From positions 22,538-86,537 of the forward strand of contig NZ_DAOUQB010000005.1 of NCBI RefSeq assembly GCF_030625865.1: a stretch of 64,000 nt of DNA, given 5' to 3'. This DNA comes from Anaerotignum sp. Lineage in GTDB: Bacteria > Bacillota > Clostridia > Lachnospirales > Anaerotignaceae. Below, in pieces: positions 21,191 through 31,500 of the stretch. The position numbers and the translations under genes are program-made. Under the pieces are notes generated by a model. That model ran no database searches and was not told where the DNA came from. It saw only the letters and a program-made list of their open reading frames with translations. The stretch's first letter is position 1. Every line of letters starts with the position of its first letter.

Positions 21191-22081
21191 TTATTTTTCT
21201 GTTTCAATACAATATCTATTAATTAAGTCCAAAAAAAGTTTTATTACAGGATTTTTATTATCCAGATTAACTACACAAACATAAGAGTCAGAGTATTCGG
21301 AATCAAACTTTATAGAGTGATAGTGTGGACTATTTAACAATGTTGGATCATCTGGATTTGAAATAGTGAGTCCATTATCCGATAATACCTTGAAGTAAGC
21401 GATTTCTGATGAAGTTACTTCAACCTGATGAACATTTGTAAGATCAAAACGGTCTTTGAAAATTTTGTCCACCTGATATCCATTTGGTGCAGTAAGAAAA
21501 AATGTTTCTCCACAGAGATCATTATATTCTAGGGATTTTTTATTTGCTAACCTATGATGTTTAGACATAACAATTAGAGTTTCTACTTTTTTCAATGGTA
21601 TGACAGTAAAACTTGATTTTTCCCAATGAGGAAAATCAAGACCAATAGCAATATCTACGCTTTCATTTTTAAGTGCTTTGATTTGCTCCCATGAAAATAA
21701 TTTATTACATCGTATCTGTAGTGATGACCATGTTTCACGAAGTTCATTAATGATAGGAAAAAACATATATTCAGAATAATAACCGGATTGAAAAGAAATA
21801 GATAATGAACCGCTTTTCCCTTCCGAAGCAATTTCTGCCATATCAAGCGTATAATTTATGTCCGTAATTGCTTCCTTCACACCTTCATATAATATTTGTC
21901 CAGGCTCAGTAAGGCGGATTGGTTTACTATTTCGATTGAAAAGAGCGTAGCCTAATTCTTCCTCCAACAACTGTATCTGCCGACTTATTGTTGGTTGGGA
22001 TGTATAGACTTCTTTTGCTGCGTGAGTAAAATTTCCTGTTTCAGCAACTGAAATAAAATATTTGAGCTGTAATAAAGTCAT
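21191..22081 (-). CDS. LysR-family transcriptional regulator
   Basis: MTLLQLKYFISVAETGNFTHAAKEVYTSQPTISRQIQLLEEELG. Confidence 0.9.
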   Translation of the reverse strand: MTLLQLKYFISVAETGNFTHAAKEVYTSQPTISRQIQLLEEELGYALFNRNSKPIRLTEPGQILYEGVKEAITDINYTLDMAEIASEGKSGSLSISFQSGYYSEYMFFPIINELRETWSSLQIRCNKLFSWEQIKALKNESVDIAIGLDFPHWEKSSFTVIPLKKVETLIVMSKHHRLANKKSLEYNDLCGETFFLTAPNGYQVDKIFKDRFDLTNVHQVEVTSSEIAYFKVLSDNGLTISNPDDPTLLNSPHYHSIKFDSEYSDSYVCVVNLDNKNPVIKLFLDLINRYCIETEK

Positions 22082-22183
22082 AGTAGCCTCCATAGATTTT
22101 TATTGAAAATAAATCCTTGAAACTATGTTTTTTACTATATCATATAAATTGAACGTTCACAATACGATACCCCTCTAGTTGCA

Positions 22184-23764
22184 CTACAAAAAAACATCTC
22201 CTTCCAAATGCTTTTCCATTTCCTCATCAAGCAGCTGCTTCTTGCATTTCAACAACTTTCCACCTATCTTGGGAAGACTTACGAAAAGCCAAACCGTAGG
22301 TATTGTCATTAGCAGACCACCTATATTTAAAAGACCCTTGACGGCATTCACACCACCGGAAATAACCAGCAGGTAGGCCACTATGGAAACTACTATACCT
22401 ATAATAATCTTAACCATTTTTGGCGGTTCGTCATCAATCGGCTGTTCATGTACACAAAGAGTTGCCATGGCAGAAGTGTTGGGATCTGCCAACGTTACGA
22501 ACGATAGGCATACTGCTATCAAGAATACGAATTGAACGATCCTACCTCCATGCATTTCGCCCAGTACCTGATACAGAGCTGTCTGCATACCAAGTTCCTG
22601 AACATTTGCCCATACATCAACCGCACCACTGACCTGCATCTGTATTATGGTACTGGAAAAAACAGCAATGAACAGACAGCAGAAAAGAGAAGGTACAAGA
22701 ATCTCCACCAGCATAAACTCGCGCACGGTCCTTCCTTTTCCCATTCTTGCCAGAAACATTCCCATAACCGGTGCGTAAATAAAGAAGGAATTCCAGAAAG
22801 TGATAGGCCACTCATTTGCCCACTGATCGTGCTCGATCAATGCATTGTTATATGTAATTTTGCCAAAAAAATTGTCCATAATATTACCAAAAGACTCCAT
22901 TCCAAGTTTTCCGATAAACTGCGCATCACCGACAATGATAACATAAAGCATCAAACCAAGAAAACAGAGCATGCATGCCCATGAGACATAGGTGAGTCCC
23001 TTATTAATTCCGGTCAGACAGGATAGAATGAAAAAAGTTCCCACAAAAACTGTGATAAACAAATAAATCTGCTTGTTCTGTGGTATGCCAAAGATCGCAT
23101 TAAGCCCTCCGCTGATCTGCAACAGCCCTGCTGCCATTGAATTAGATACCCCACTTGCCACCGCGTAGCCACAGCAGATGTGAAGGAGTGTTGTCAGCCA
23201 TATTCTGTCTTTTCCCGTAATCTCTGTAACAAGCGCTCTGAAAGAAAGTGGTCGCTTACAATTATATGCAAGTAATGCAAAAACCACTGCCGGGATTGTA
23301 TAAATAAAATACTGCACAAAAGACCAATCAAACATAGTCTGTCCTACTGCAAAAATCGCTGCTTCTCTGCTCTGTGATTGAATGCCTATAGCCGCCGGAG
23401 GATTTACGAAATGATAAATCGGCTCTCCCATGGCCCAGAATAGAAGTCCACATCCAATGCCCCCACAGATTGAAATAGAAAACCACTGCCACGTAGAATA
23501 TTCTGGTTTTGCATCCTCTCCACCAATACGTATATCCCCATAGCGAAAGATAACATAACAAATCCCCAAAACAACTGCCATCACGGCACACATATCAATC
23601 CACCAGCCAAAATTATCTCCAACAAAATATATCATCTTAGACATGACTGCGCCAAATGCATCTGTAAAAAATACTCCCAATACTATTTCTATAATAAGTA
23701 AAGTGCCTACTACTCCCAAAACCTCTTTATGAATACTTCCCTTAACATATTTTCTTTTCTTCAT
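22184..23764 (-). CDS. BCCT-family transporter
   Basis: 526 aa; WAMGEPIYHFVNPP, FLARMGKGRTVREF; 12 TM. Confidence 0.9.
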   Translation of the reverse strand: MKKRKYVKGSIHKEVLGVVGTLLIIEIVLGVFFTDAFGAVMSKMIYFVGDNFGWWIDMCAVMAVVLGICYVIFRYGDIRIGGEDAKPEYSTWQWFSISICGGIGCGLLFWAMGEPIYHFVNPPAAIGIQSQSREAAIFAVGQTMFDWSFVQYFIYTIPAVVFALLAYNCKRPLSFRALVTEITGKDRIWLTTLLHICCGYAVASGVSNSMAAGLLQISGGLNAIFGIPQNKQIYLFITVFVGTFFILSCLTGINKGLTYVSWACMLCFLGLMLYVIIVGDAQFIGKLGMESFGNIMDNFFGKITYNNALIEHDQWANEWPITFWNSFFIYAPVMGMFLARMGKGRTVREFMLVEILVPSLFCCLFIAVFSSTIIQMQVSGAVDVWANVQELGMQTALYQVLGEMHGGRIVQFVFLIAVCLSFVTLADPNTSAMATLCVHEQPIDDEPPKMVKIIIGIVVSIVAYLLVISGGVNAVKGLLNIGGLLMTIPTVWLFVSLPKIGGKLLKCKKQLLDEEMEKHLEGDVFL

Positions 23765-23867
23765 ACACTTCTCTTCCTTATTTTCGGTATAACAATCCTT
23801 CCAATCTTCATAGACTTGCTCCTTACCTGTATATTTTTCTGTTCTAGATTATTTTTATAAAATAAAA

Positions 23868-23922
23868 CAGCATGATCAGGTATGCGAGTTTTAATCGATT
23901 ACCCAATCATGCTTAACAGCTC
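23868..23922 (-). terminator. Stem-loop terminator between TIM-barrel and BCCT genes
   Basis: Reverse strand AGCATGATTGGGTAATCG...TACCTGATCATGCTGTTTTATTTT. Confidence 0.55.
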
Positions 23923-23952
23923 AGTTCAATTTACACTAAATTTCCCACCGAC

Positions 23953-24924
23953 TTATTTGTTCAAAAAGTAATTACTATCGCCGTAGATCTTTGCAGGATT
24001 GTAACCGATTCCTAATTCTTTATACATATATTCAATAGACTCACGTAACCCCTTCAGTTCTAACTCTCGACCTTCTTCAATAGTATAACCAGAAAGAGGT
24101 AATTCGATTTCAAGATCAATGGTATCCAGACCGTCTGGTGCTTCTTCTCTCAAAATGTCCATGATAGCTTTGCAGTCAACATTTCCCGCTCCGATTGCTG
24201 TACCAAGTGAATGTGTTCCATCAGGGTCTGCAAATACTCTATTATCACAGAAATGTACACAATAACAATATGGTGCCATTTTACGAACACAATCTGCAAT
24301 ACCTTCCATAACCATTAATGAATTAATCGTATCACAGCATGCACCTATCAGCGGATGATTCAGCTGTTCAACCAGCCAGATTACTTCATCTGCGAACAAA
24401 TCACAATGGTTCTCGATTGCAATTTTCATACCATATTTATCAATAAGTGCAATATTATCATGGAACTGATTATAAACTTCAACCAGCTGTGCCATAACAG
24501 AAGGTGCTAAGCAAGAGTGAGAAGATTTCTCCGGATGCTCTACATCTGTGCTGTACTTCACAAGGTTACATCCTAATTTATGTGCAATATGTAAGGAATC
24601 TACAACATTGCAATTTACACGAGGATCAGAAGGAGCATTGAAAGAAACGTTAAGCTCAAGTTCAATACCTGCATCCTCAGCAATTTTACGGCACTCTGCC
24701 AAATGTTCGTCTGATGTGTCATTCTGGATATCTACCAAAGTGATATGAAGAACATCCAGTCCAACTTCTGATGCAATGTTTACCAAATCTTTAAATGTTG
24801 CTACCTGTTCAAATGCATGATGTTCCCCAAATTCTTGAAAGCCCCAACTCTCGCCAAAACCAGAAAGGTGCAGCGTATAACTATGCATTCCAATTTTAAA
24901 TTTTCTATCGTGATTCTTAATCAT
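23953..24924 (-). CDS. Sugar phosphate isomerase/epimerase-family TIM-barrel protein
   Basis: 323 aa; AP_endonuc_2-type pattern: IAIENHCD, CCDTINSL, HFCDNR, DLEIELPLSGY. Confidence 0.8.
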   Translation of the reverse strand: MIKNHDRKFKIGMHSYTLHLSGFGESWGFQEFGEHHAFEQVATFKDLVNIASEVGLDVLHITLVDIQNDTSDEHLAECRKIAEDAGIELELNVSFNAPSDPRVNCNVVDSLHIAHKLGCNLVKYSTDVEHPEKSSHSCLAPSVMAQLVEVYNQFHDNIALIDKYGMKIAIENHCDLFADEVIWLVEQLNHPLIGACCDTINSLMVMEGIADCVRKMAPYCYCVHFCDNRVFADPDGTHSLGTAIGAGNVDCKAIMDILREEAPDGLDTIDLEIELPLSGYTIEEGRELELKGLRESIEYMYKELGIGYNPAKIYGDSNYFLNK

Positions 24925-25006
24925 GTTTTTTCTCCTTTATTTTGGAAATTTTATTTTACACTGAATCTGACTTAAGTACAACTTATGATTGGTTTATTTT
25001 TATTAA

Positions 25007-25810
25007 TTATTGATTTCCGAGTTTCTTGCAGTGATCAACTGAAACTTTTACAAACTCTTCAAATATTACATCAAATCCCATAGATTCAATTTTTTCCAAT
25101 GCTGTTACCGTAGCACCACCAGGCAATCTAAGTGCAGTTTCAAGATCTTTCAGACTGATATCGGAAGAAAGGATCATTTCCGCACTTCCCTTAACTGTCT
25201 GAGCAAATAAACGAATTGCTGAGTCAGAATTCAGGCCTAACTTTTCTGCTTCTTTTACCATTAAGTTGGAGATATGATAAATGAATCCAGGTGTCGAACC
25301 ATTAAAAGGAAGTATTTCAGCCATCATACCGTCCGGAATCTCTTCCACAAGACCACATGATCTAAGAATTGCTGTAACATTCTCTACATCTTCATCCGTG
25401 CAGTTTTCATTACGTGATACCGCAAATGCACCTTCTCCTACCTGTGAACTCATGTTAGGCATGCAAATCACAACCTTGCAGTTCTTGCCAAGATGTTCTT
25501 TATACCAAGGCTGCTCAACACCAGTTACTACTGTTAACATCAGCTGTCCCGGTCTATAGCATGCTTTCAACTCATCAATGATGAATCCGACAACCTTAGG
25601 TGTTACTCCGAGAACCAGCATTTCTGAATTATCAACCAGCTCTTTCATGCTATCAAATGTTACATAACCCTTGGAGGCATAATCTTTACGTACATCTTCA
25701 TTAATATCGTAAACACCAATTTCTGAAGGATTATACCCCTCTTTCAGTTCTGCTCCTCTGTGCATTGCACGAATAATATTTCCAGCAGCAATAAATCCAT
25801 AACGTAACAT
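25007..25810 (-). CDS. Pyrroline-5-carboxylate reductase-like NAD(P)-binding protein
   Basis: MLRYGFIAAGNIIRAM, VVICMPNMSSQVGEGAFAV, LRLPGGATVTALEKIE; ProC-family layout. Confidence 0.75.
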   Translation of the reverse strand: MLRYGFIAAGNIIRAMHRGAELKEGYNPSEIGVYDINEDVRKDYASKGYVTFDSMKELVDNSEMLVLGVTPKVVGFIIDELKACYRPGQLMLTVVTGVEQPWYKEHLGKNCKVVICMPNMSSQVGEGAFAVSRNENCTDEDVENVTAILRSCGLVEEIPDGMMAEILPFNGSTPGFIYHISNLMVKEAEKLGLNSDSAIRLFAQTVKGSAEMILSSDISLKDLETALRLPGGATVTALEKIESMGFDVIFEEFVKVSVDHCKKLGNQ

Positions 25811-26124
25811 AATTGTTCTCACCTTTCTCTTAAATTTGTTTTAGTCGCTTGGGGAATTCCGCAAGCGTTGATTTAATTAACTTTTAGCCATTAGGCTTTT
25901 ATATTTTCCTCCACTATGAAATAATAAGCGTTACCGCACAAAATAATAGAACATAGGGAGGAGAATAAACATATTTTAAACAATAAAATTAAACACCTAA
26001 ATATTTTTTAAGCAGGTATCTGAATCAAAACACATGACTACTAACAACCCCTAGGATTCATTGATTTTAAGCAAAGTTCAAAAGATATCCACATTTTTTA
26101 ATATTCAATTTTGCAATGGTCTAC

Positions 26125-26916
26125 TTAAATTATTGTTCTAACATATTTGTTTGTAATGCACGCACACTGCTCCATATGCTCTTTTGAAGGAGTCTCAATA
26201 TCGGGAAGCTGATATGTAAGTCCCAATTTGCGGTAAGTATCCGTTCCAAGACGGTGATAGGGCAATAGTTGCAGATGATCCACACCCGGTAATTCAGCAA
26301 GGAAATTTCCAAGGAGCTCCAGATCCTTTTTGGAATCATTCACCCCTGGAATCAGCGGTCTACGAATAATCAGCTTCATACTGCTTCTCTTAGACCCAGC
26401 TTTACGAATATTGCTAAGAATGATATCATTGGGCACCCCTGTATACTTTTTATGGTTTTCTGGATCCATTAGTTTCAAATCCACAAAAGCAGTATTTGTA
26501 CATCTTAGAATAGGCTCAATCTTATTCCAGTCCCCATAAAAGGATGTTTCAATGCAAGTGTCAATTCCTTCCCAGCATGCACGGCGCACTAAATGATAAG
26601 CGAACTCAGATTGAGTAAGAATTTCTCCTCCGGACACCGTCATCCCACCACCTGAATGGAAATAAAAAGGAATATCTTTTCGAACCTCCACCATAACCTC
26701 TTCAACAGTCATAATACAACCATAAGTGATACTTCCATCTATGGTTGTCTGAATGCTTTTATGATGACTTTCCGGAGTCGAACACCACTGGCAACGTAGC
26801 GGACATCCTTTCAAAAATACGACCGTCCGAAGTCCATCTCCATCGAAAATAGAACTTTTTTGAATACGAAGCACAGAACCTTGAAGGTCCATCTTTTCAT
26901 AATTTTGATAGTTCAT
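26125..26916 (-). CDS. Glycyl-radical enzyme activating protein (radical SAM), compact form
   Basis: 263 aa; DGDGLRTVVFLKGCPLRCQWCSTPES (CxxxCxxC), GGGMTVSGGE; no ferredoxin insert seen. Confidence 0.9.
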   Translation of the reverse strand: MNYQNYEKMDLQGSVLRIQKSSIFDGDGLRTVVFLKGCPLRCQWCSTPESHHKSIQTTIDGSITYGCIMTVEEVMVEVRKDIPFYFHSGGGMTVSGGEILTQSEFAYHLVRRACWEGIDTCIETSFYGDWNKIEPILRCTNTAFVDLKLMDPENHKKYTGVPNDIILSNIRKAGSKRSSMKLIIRRPLIPGVNDSKKDLELLGNFLAELPGVDHLQLLPYHRLGTDTYRKLGLTYQLPDIETPSKEHMEQCACITNKYVRTII

Positions 26917-26931
26917 TCTATTAACCTTCCC

Positions 26932-29313
26932 TTAACCCCAGCTTTCAATATCAGTACGCTGAATAATATCATTCTGGATATCCTTACTAAGTTCTACAAA
27001 GAATGCTGTATAGCCTGCAACTCGCACCAAAAGATCTCTATGATCGTCCGGATTCTCCTGGGCATCCAAAAGAATTTCAGGATCGATAATATTATATTGG
27101 GTATGATAAATATCCAATGTACATTGACTCTTTAACAGAACCATCATATTATTTAGTCCACGCTCGCCTTCAAGGAGTTTAGGATCAATCTTTAAATTCA
27201 TCTGTGTTCCCTGAGTGAAACGCACATGTGGGAGGTTACTGATAGATTTCAAAAGAGCAGTGGCTCCATTTACATCCGTCCCCCCTGTAGCACCGATACC
27301 ATCTGCAAGAGGTGTCCACGCTTTACGTCCGGAAGGAAGTGCTCCTACGCTTTGTCCAATCGGAACGTTACCAGATACCGGAAGCATGCCTGCTGTCAGT
27401 TTACCGAATGGGGAATCATATTTCTCTATCTGATCCACAAGATAGTTATAGATCTCTCCGGCACAGAAGTCAGCCTTCGGATCATCATTGCCGTATTTTG
27501 GCGCATCCATACACATCTTATAGATGTCTTCATATCCTTTAAAATTTGCATCCAATGCCTTGCAAAGTTCATCCATAGTCACTTTCTTTTCGTCGAAAAT
27601 AAGGTTTTTTACATTCGCCACAGAATTAATGATGTCTGCTTGTCCAATGATATTGATTCCATTACCCACATTAAACTCAGCTCCGCCATTCGCGTAATCT
27701 TTCCCAACCTTCATACAGTTAGGATATGTCAAAGAAAGTGCTGCAACCGGACGATAATTTTCACTGAGATAATCCAGATAAGAGTTCATGGTTGCCATAG
27801 TATGTACAAAGTAATCAATTTGTTTTTTGATTGCTACCATAAAATCATCAAATGTTTTGAAATTACGAGGATCGCCGGTCTGAATAGAAACCTGTTCACC
27901 TGTCTTACGGCTCTTTCCGTTATTCATAACCATATCTACAACGCCACCCATGCTGATTTCACCAATATCAGTATAGGATTTCAGACGGCCTTCCAAATTA
28001 GTCTCTACGCAGCCGCATGGAGTCCAGTCCCATGCCTGCGACATGGGAATACCCTTATTCAGAAGCATCTTAATACCTGCATCATCATGATAGATTGCAG
28101 GCATCGTACGTCCCATACGGATGCACTCTGCCGCTTTTCTCAAGAAGGAATCAGGATTTTTGGAGATGCTGTAACGAACAGTCATGTTTGGTTCTTTCAA
28201 GGCAGTATCTTCTGTAGCCTGAATCGTCATATAGGATAGGTCATTCACAGCATCGTTTCCATATTTGTCAATACCTCCAGCGCAAACCTGAACAGTCATA
28301 TTGTAACCTGCGGAGAAAGCAGCACTTTCACCATCCTGAAACAGTCCCATTTCTGCAATCTTTATCCAGAAACAGTCCATTAGTTCCTGGGCCTCCTCTT
28401 GTGTCAGCATGCCATCTGCGATATCTTTATTATAATAATCAATAAGATACTGATCCATACGACCTAAATTGTAGGAAGACGCGTTCTGCTCCATAAAGAT
28501 ACAGAACTCATAAGTAAGCATACTTTGCAACGCCTCATAGAAGTTACGAGGTGGATTTGCAGGAACATTACGGTTCACTTCTGCAATTTTTAACAGTTCT
28601 GCATGACGTGTCTCATCTGTTTCCTCAACTGCCATTTTTTCAGCCAGATCTGCATGACGGTTAGCAAGTGCAATGATTCCCTCTGCTGAGATAACAAGAG
28701 ATTTGTAGAAAATCATCTGTTTCAGTACATCTTCTCCATTTGCATCGTCAAGAGCAGCAAGTTTTTCTTCAGCTTCTTTCTTAATTCCAGAAATACCTTT
28801 TTCAAGAAGAGTTCTCCAGCCAGGTGTATTTTCACCATATCCGCGGACAAATTTTTTATCAACATACAGCATGCCACCGTCACGCATTGTTCTTACATCT
28901 TCGGGCATCATTGCATTCCAACGATCAAGAACGCATTTGCCTCTCCAATAAGGAGCCACTTCATCCATGAAAAGTTTCTTATTTTCTTCAGACAGATAAA
29001 AAGGATCATATTTACGTGTGCTGATGGTATCCAGCTCCTTCTCAATAACAGAGCAGGCAGAATCCGGATTGAGGATTCCCGCACGTGGTTTGAATGCTAC
29101 ACCACCAACTAGAAGTTCATTATCCTGAATGAAAATCGGTTTATTCTCATATACAGTCTTCATAGCAGTAGCTTTCTGAATCTGCCAAGGCTGTCCTTCT
29201 GTGGCTTTAAATCCCTGCGTCACATAGTAAGCATCCAGAATATCCATTTCAACACGATGAGACATATAATTTTCTCTCAGTGCCTGTATTCTTTGCATAT
29301 AGTCTTTTGACAT
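26932..29313 (-). CDS. Glycyl radical enzyme (PFL-like), substrate unassigned
   Basis: 793 aa; active-site GCVE (TPCGCVETNL), glycyl-radical motif LVRVAGYTAFFVELSKDIQNDIIQRT. Confidence 0.93.
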   Translation of the reverse strand: MSKDYMQRIQALRENYMSHRVEMDILDAYYVTQGFKATEGQPWQIQKATAMKTVYENKPIFIQDNELLVGGVAFKPRAGILNPDSACSVIEKELDTISTRKYDPFYLSEENKKLFMDEVAPYWRGKCVLDRWNAMMPEDVRTMRDGGMLYVDKKFVRGYGENTPGWRTLLEKGISGIKKEAEEKLAALDDANGEDVLKQMIFYKSLVISAEGIIALANRHADLAEKMAVEETDETRHAELLKIAEVNRNVPANPPRNFYEALQSMLTYEFCIFMEQNASSYNLGRMDQYLIDYYNKDIADGMLTQEEAQELMDCFWIKIAEMGLFQDGESAAFSAGYNMTVQVCAGGIDKYGNDAVNDLSYMTIQATEDTALKEPNMTVRYSISKNPDSFLRKAAECIRMGRTMPAIYHDDAGIKMLLNKGIPMSQAWDWTPCGCVETNLEGRLKSYTDIGEISMGGVVDMVMNNGKSRKTGEQVSIQTGDPRNFKTFDDFMVAIKKQIDYFVHTMATMNSYLDYLSENYRPVAALSLTYPNCMKVGKDYANGGAEFNVGNGINIIGQADIINSVANVKNLIFDEKKVTMDELCKALDANFKGYEDIYKMCMDAPKYGNDDPKADFCAGEIYNYLVDQIEKYDSPFGKLTAGMLPVSGNVPIGQSVGALPSGRKAWTPLADGIGATGGTDVNGATALLKSISNLPHVRFTQGTQMNLKIDPKLLEGERGLNNMMVLLKSQCTLDIYHTQYNIIDPEILLDAQENPDDHRDLLVRVAGYTAFFVELSKDIQNDIIQRTDIESWG

Positions 29314-29381
29314 AATATATTTCTCCTTATAATTTTATCAATTTATTTAATTTGCACCATACTCCATAAATACTTGTTCTA

Positions 29382-30725
29382 TTATCCTATAGCTAAGCTC
29401 TCATTCGTATCTTCCGAAGGACTATATTTTAAAGAAGTTTCTGGTGCAAACAGCTGGCAAATCACTCCGCCGATAAGCAATATAGCAAAGCAGACACCCA
29501 AAGTACCATATACGCCAATGCTTTCTACGAGAATCGGAAGAAGAAAAGTTCCGGCCGCTGCTCCAATTCGACTGAAAGCGATAACGATACCAACACCCGT
29601 ACCTCGCACACGAGTATCAAACAATTCCGGCGGATATGGATTTTCCATTACAACGGCAATCGACATAGCCAGTGCATAGACACAGAACGAAACCACAGTA
29701 ATAATAGGTACGTTACGGCCTACGATCATCACGCCTAGCGCAATCGCAGAGATATAAAATGTTGAAACAAGGAAGCGTCTTCGGGAAATCCTGTTACACA
29801 GATAGGTTCCAATGAACGCTCCGCTCATACAGAAAATGTCGTATAAAATACTAGATGTATTTGCATCCCCCATATTTAATTTACCAATTAATATAGGAAG
29901 AAAGATGCCTACTCCAAAGTAAGGGAACACTTGACATGCATAGAACGCTCCACCTACAAGTGTGTTTTTTCGATACTTTGAACTAAACAATTCCATCACT
30001 GATACTTTTTCATTTAGTTCATTCTTTTCTTCCACCACAACACAATATTCATCTCCAAGTTTTTTCGCAATCATCTTGTTTGCCTCATCCAACCGACCAA
30101 CTGTAGCCAGCCATGTAGGAGATTCTGGAACACCTATAACAATTCTTGAAATAGCGGCAAGTGCACCCGGAATAACAGAAGTAACGAAAATAATATGGTA
30201 ATCCGTAGATAAATTACCCATAATTAGTCCCGCAAAGAAGGAAGCTACATAACCAAAAGTCCAGAAAATAATAAATCGGCTCAGATAAATCGGTCCCTCC
30301 TTAGGTGGAAACCATTCTGAAATAATTGTAGTCCCTACTGTGTAATCCACAGCAATACAAAGGCCGATGCAGATACGCAAAATCATCAAAATTTCGACAC
30401 TTGATGTAAAAAGTTGAAGAATAGAAAGTATAGAAAATAACGCCATATCTAACATCAACAATTTGCTTCTTCCAATTTTATCCGCAACATTACCAACAAC
30501 AAGGCTCCCTGCAAGTCCGATCAGCGTTCCGGCTCCCAACAACCCAACCCAAAAAGTGCTTAACCCCAATTTATCCTGAGCTTGTGTTACTGCTGTGCCT
30601 GCAATACCCAAAGCATACCCACATGCAATCTGGCCTAGAATAGTACAGACATATAGCTTCAGATGGAATTTCGTAAATGGGGCTTCTTTGTAATTCATAT
30701 TCATTTTTTTCTCCTTTATATTCAT
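29382..30725 (-). CDS. MFS transporter (sugar/aromatic acid porter-like)
   Basis: 447 aa, 12 TM; NVADKIGRSKLLMLD, PPELFDTRVRGTG. Confidence 0.85.
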   Translation of the reverse strand: MNIKEKKMNMNYKEAPFTKFHLKLYVCTILGQIACGYALGIAGTAVTQAQDKLGLSTFWVGLLGAGTLIGLAGSLVVGNVADKIGRSKLLMLDMALFSILSILQLFTSSVEILMILRICIGLCIAVDYTVGTTIISEWFPPKEGPIYLSRFIIFWTFGYVASFFAGLIMGNLSTDYHIIFVTSVIPGALAAISRIVIGVPESPTWLATVGRLDEANKMIAKKLGDEYCVVVEEKNELNEKVSVMELFSSKYRKNTLVGGAFYACQVFPYFGVGIFLPILIGKLNMGDANTSSILYDIFCMSGAFIGTYLCNRISRRRFLVSTFYISAIALGVMIVGRNVPIITVVSFCVYALAMSIAVVMENPYPPELFDTRVRGTGVGIVIAFSRIGAAAGTFLLPILVESIGVYGTLGVCFAILLIGGVICQLFAPETSLKYSPSEDTNESLAIG

Positions 30726-30935
30726 TCTTTTCTCCTTTCGTTTGATTTGTCAATATTTTAACAGTTAATTATTAAAAACGGAAATATCTAAATTAAATAC
30801 TGCTATTCGAAAAATAAATAGTACATATGATATTGCTTGATGAATTTAGTTTTGCACTTAACACAGCATTTTCACTAATTTTCTCATCAATTGTTTTCAT
30901 TTATACTAGCTACTTTTCCTACTGAACGGACAAAA

Positions 30936-30960
30936 AGCGGACGAAATTAATTCGTCCGCT
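30936..30960 (-). terminator. Palindrome/terminator 3' of acl, copy 1 of a repeated dyad
   Basis: AGCGGACGAAATTAATTCGTCCGCT; reverse strand followed by TTTTT; near-identical copy at 47728..47751. Confidence 0.6.
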
Positions 30961-31011
30961 CATACACTAAAGTAATGAAAAATCTAAACTCTGATATTAT
31001 TAAACTCTTTC

Positions 31012-31449
31012 TTATTCACCGGGGTGCTTTCTGTCTTTAAAAGAAGATTCCTGAGGACCTCTTTGATCTTTCTTTGCAATATACAAACTGCCTGTTGCAG
31101 TACCACAAAGTACAGGAGGTTCACAAGCTGTTGCACGTGTATCCTGAGGATTTGTGATATCAACCATTGTAGCAACTTTCCATGCTTCAAATTTACATGT
31201 ATAGGATTGGTTGCCAACTTTTTCAATCCATCCGTGGTATTCCATGAAATCACCAACATATACAGGCGCTGTGAATTCGATATCTTTGTAGCCCAAGAAC
31301 AAGCTGATGTCACCATCAACATAAACCATTAATTCTGTACCAACGTCACCCCACTGATTCACGATTCTAGCGCCGTTTACTAAATTTCCGGTATAGTGAG
31401 CATCTTTTGCGCTCATCATTAAATGATGTACAACCTTTTTACCTACCAT
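31012..31449 (-). CDS. acl: beta-alanyl-CoA:ammonia lyase (hotdog fold)
   Basis: 145 aa MVGKKVVHHLMMSAKDAHYTGNLVNGARIVNQWGDVGTEL...; recognised from memory as near-identical to the C. propionicum enzyme. Confidence 0.88.
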   Translation of the reverse strand: MVGKKVVHHLMMSAKDAHYTGNLVNGARIVNQWGDVGTELMVYVDGDISLFLGYKDIEFTAPVYVGDFMEYHGWIEKVGNQSYTCKFEAWKVATMVDITNPQDTRATACEPPVLCGTATGSLYIAKKDQRGPQESSFKDRKHPGE

Positions 31450-31500
31450 AATTACTTCCTCCTTTTCATTCTCGTCAGCAAACTAAACAATGTACCAATT

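Noticed and set aside
22532-22984. 150-aa plus-strand ORF
   Set aside because: Antisense to the BCCT transporter with no independent support.
27226-28239. 337-aa plus-strand ORF inside the GRE
   Set aside because: Antisense shadow of a clearly coding GRE; no RBS or family features.
26932-29313. Naming the GRE as HypD, CutC, pyruvate formate-lyase or HpdB
   Set aside because: Active-site surroundings do not match my recollection of any of these closely enough; left unassigned.
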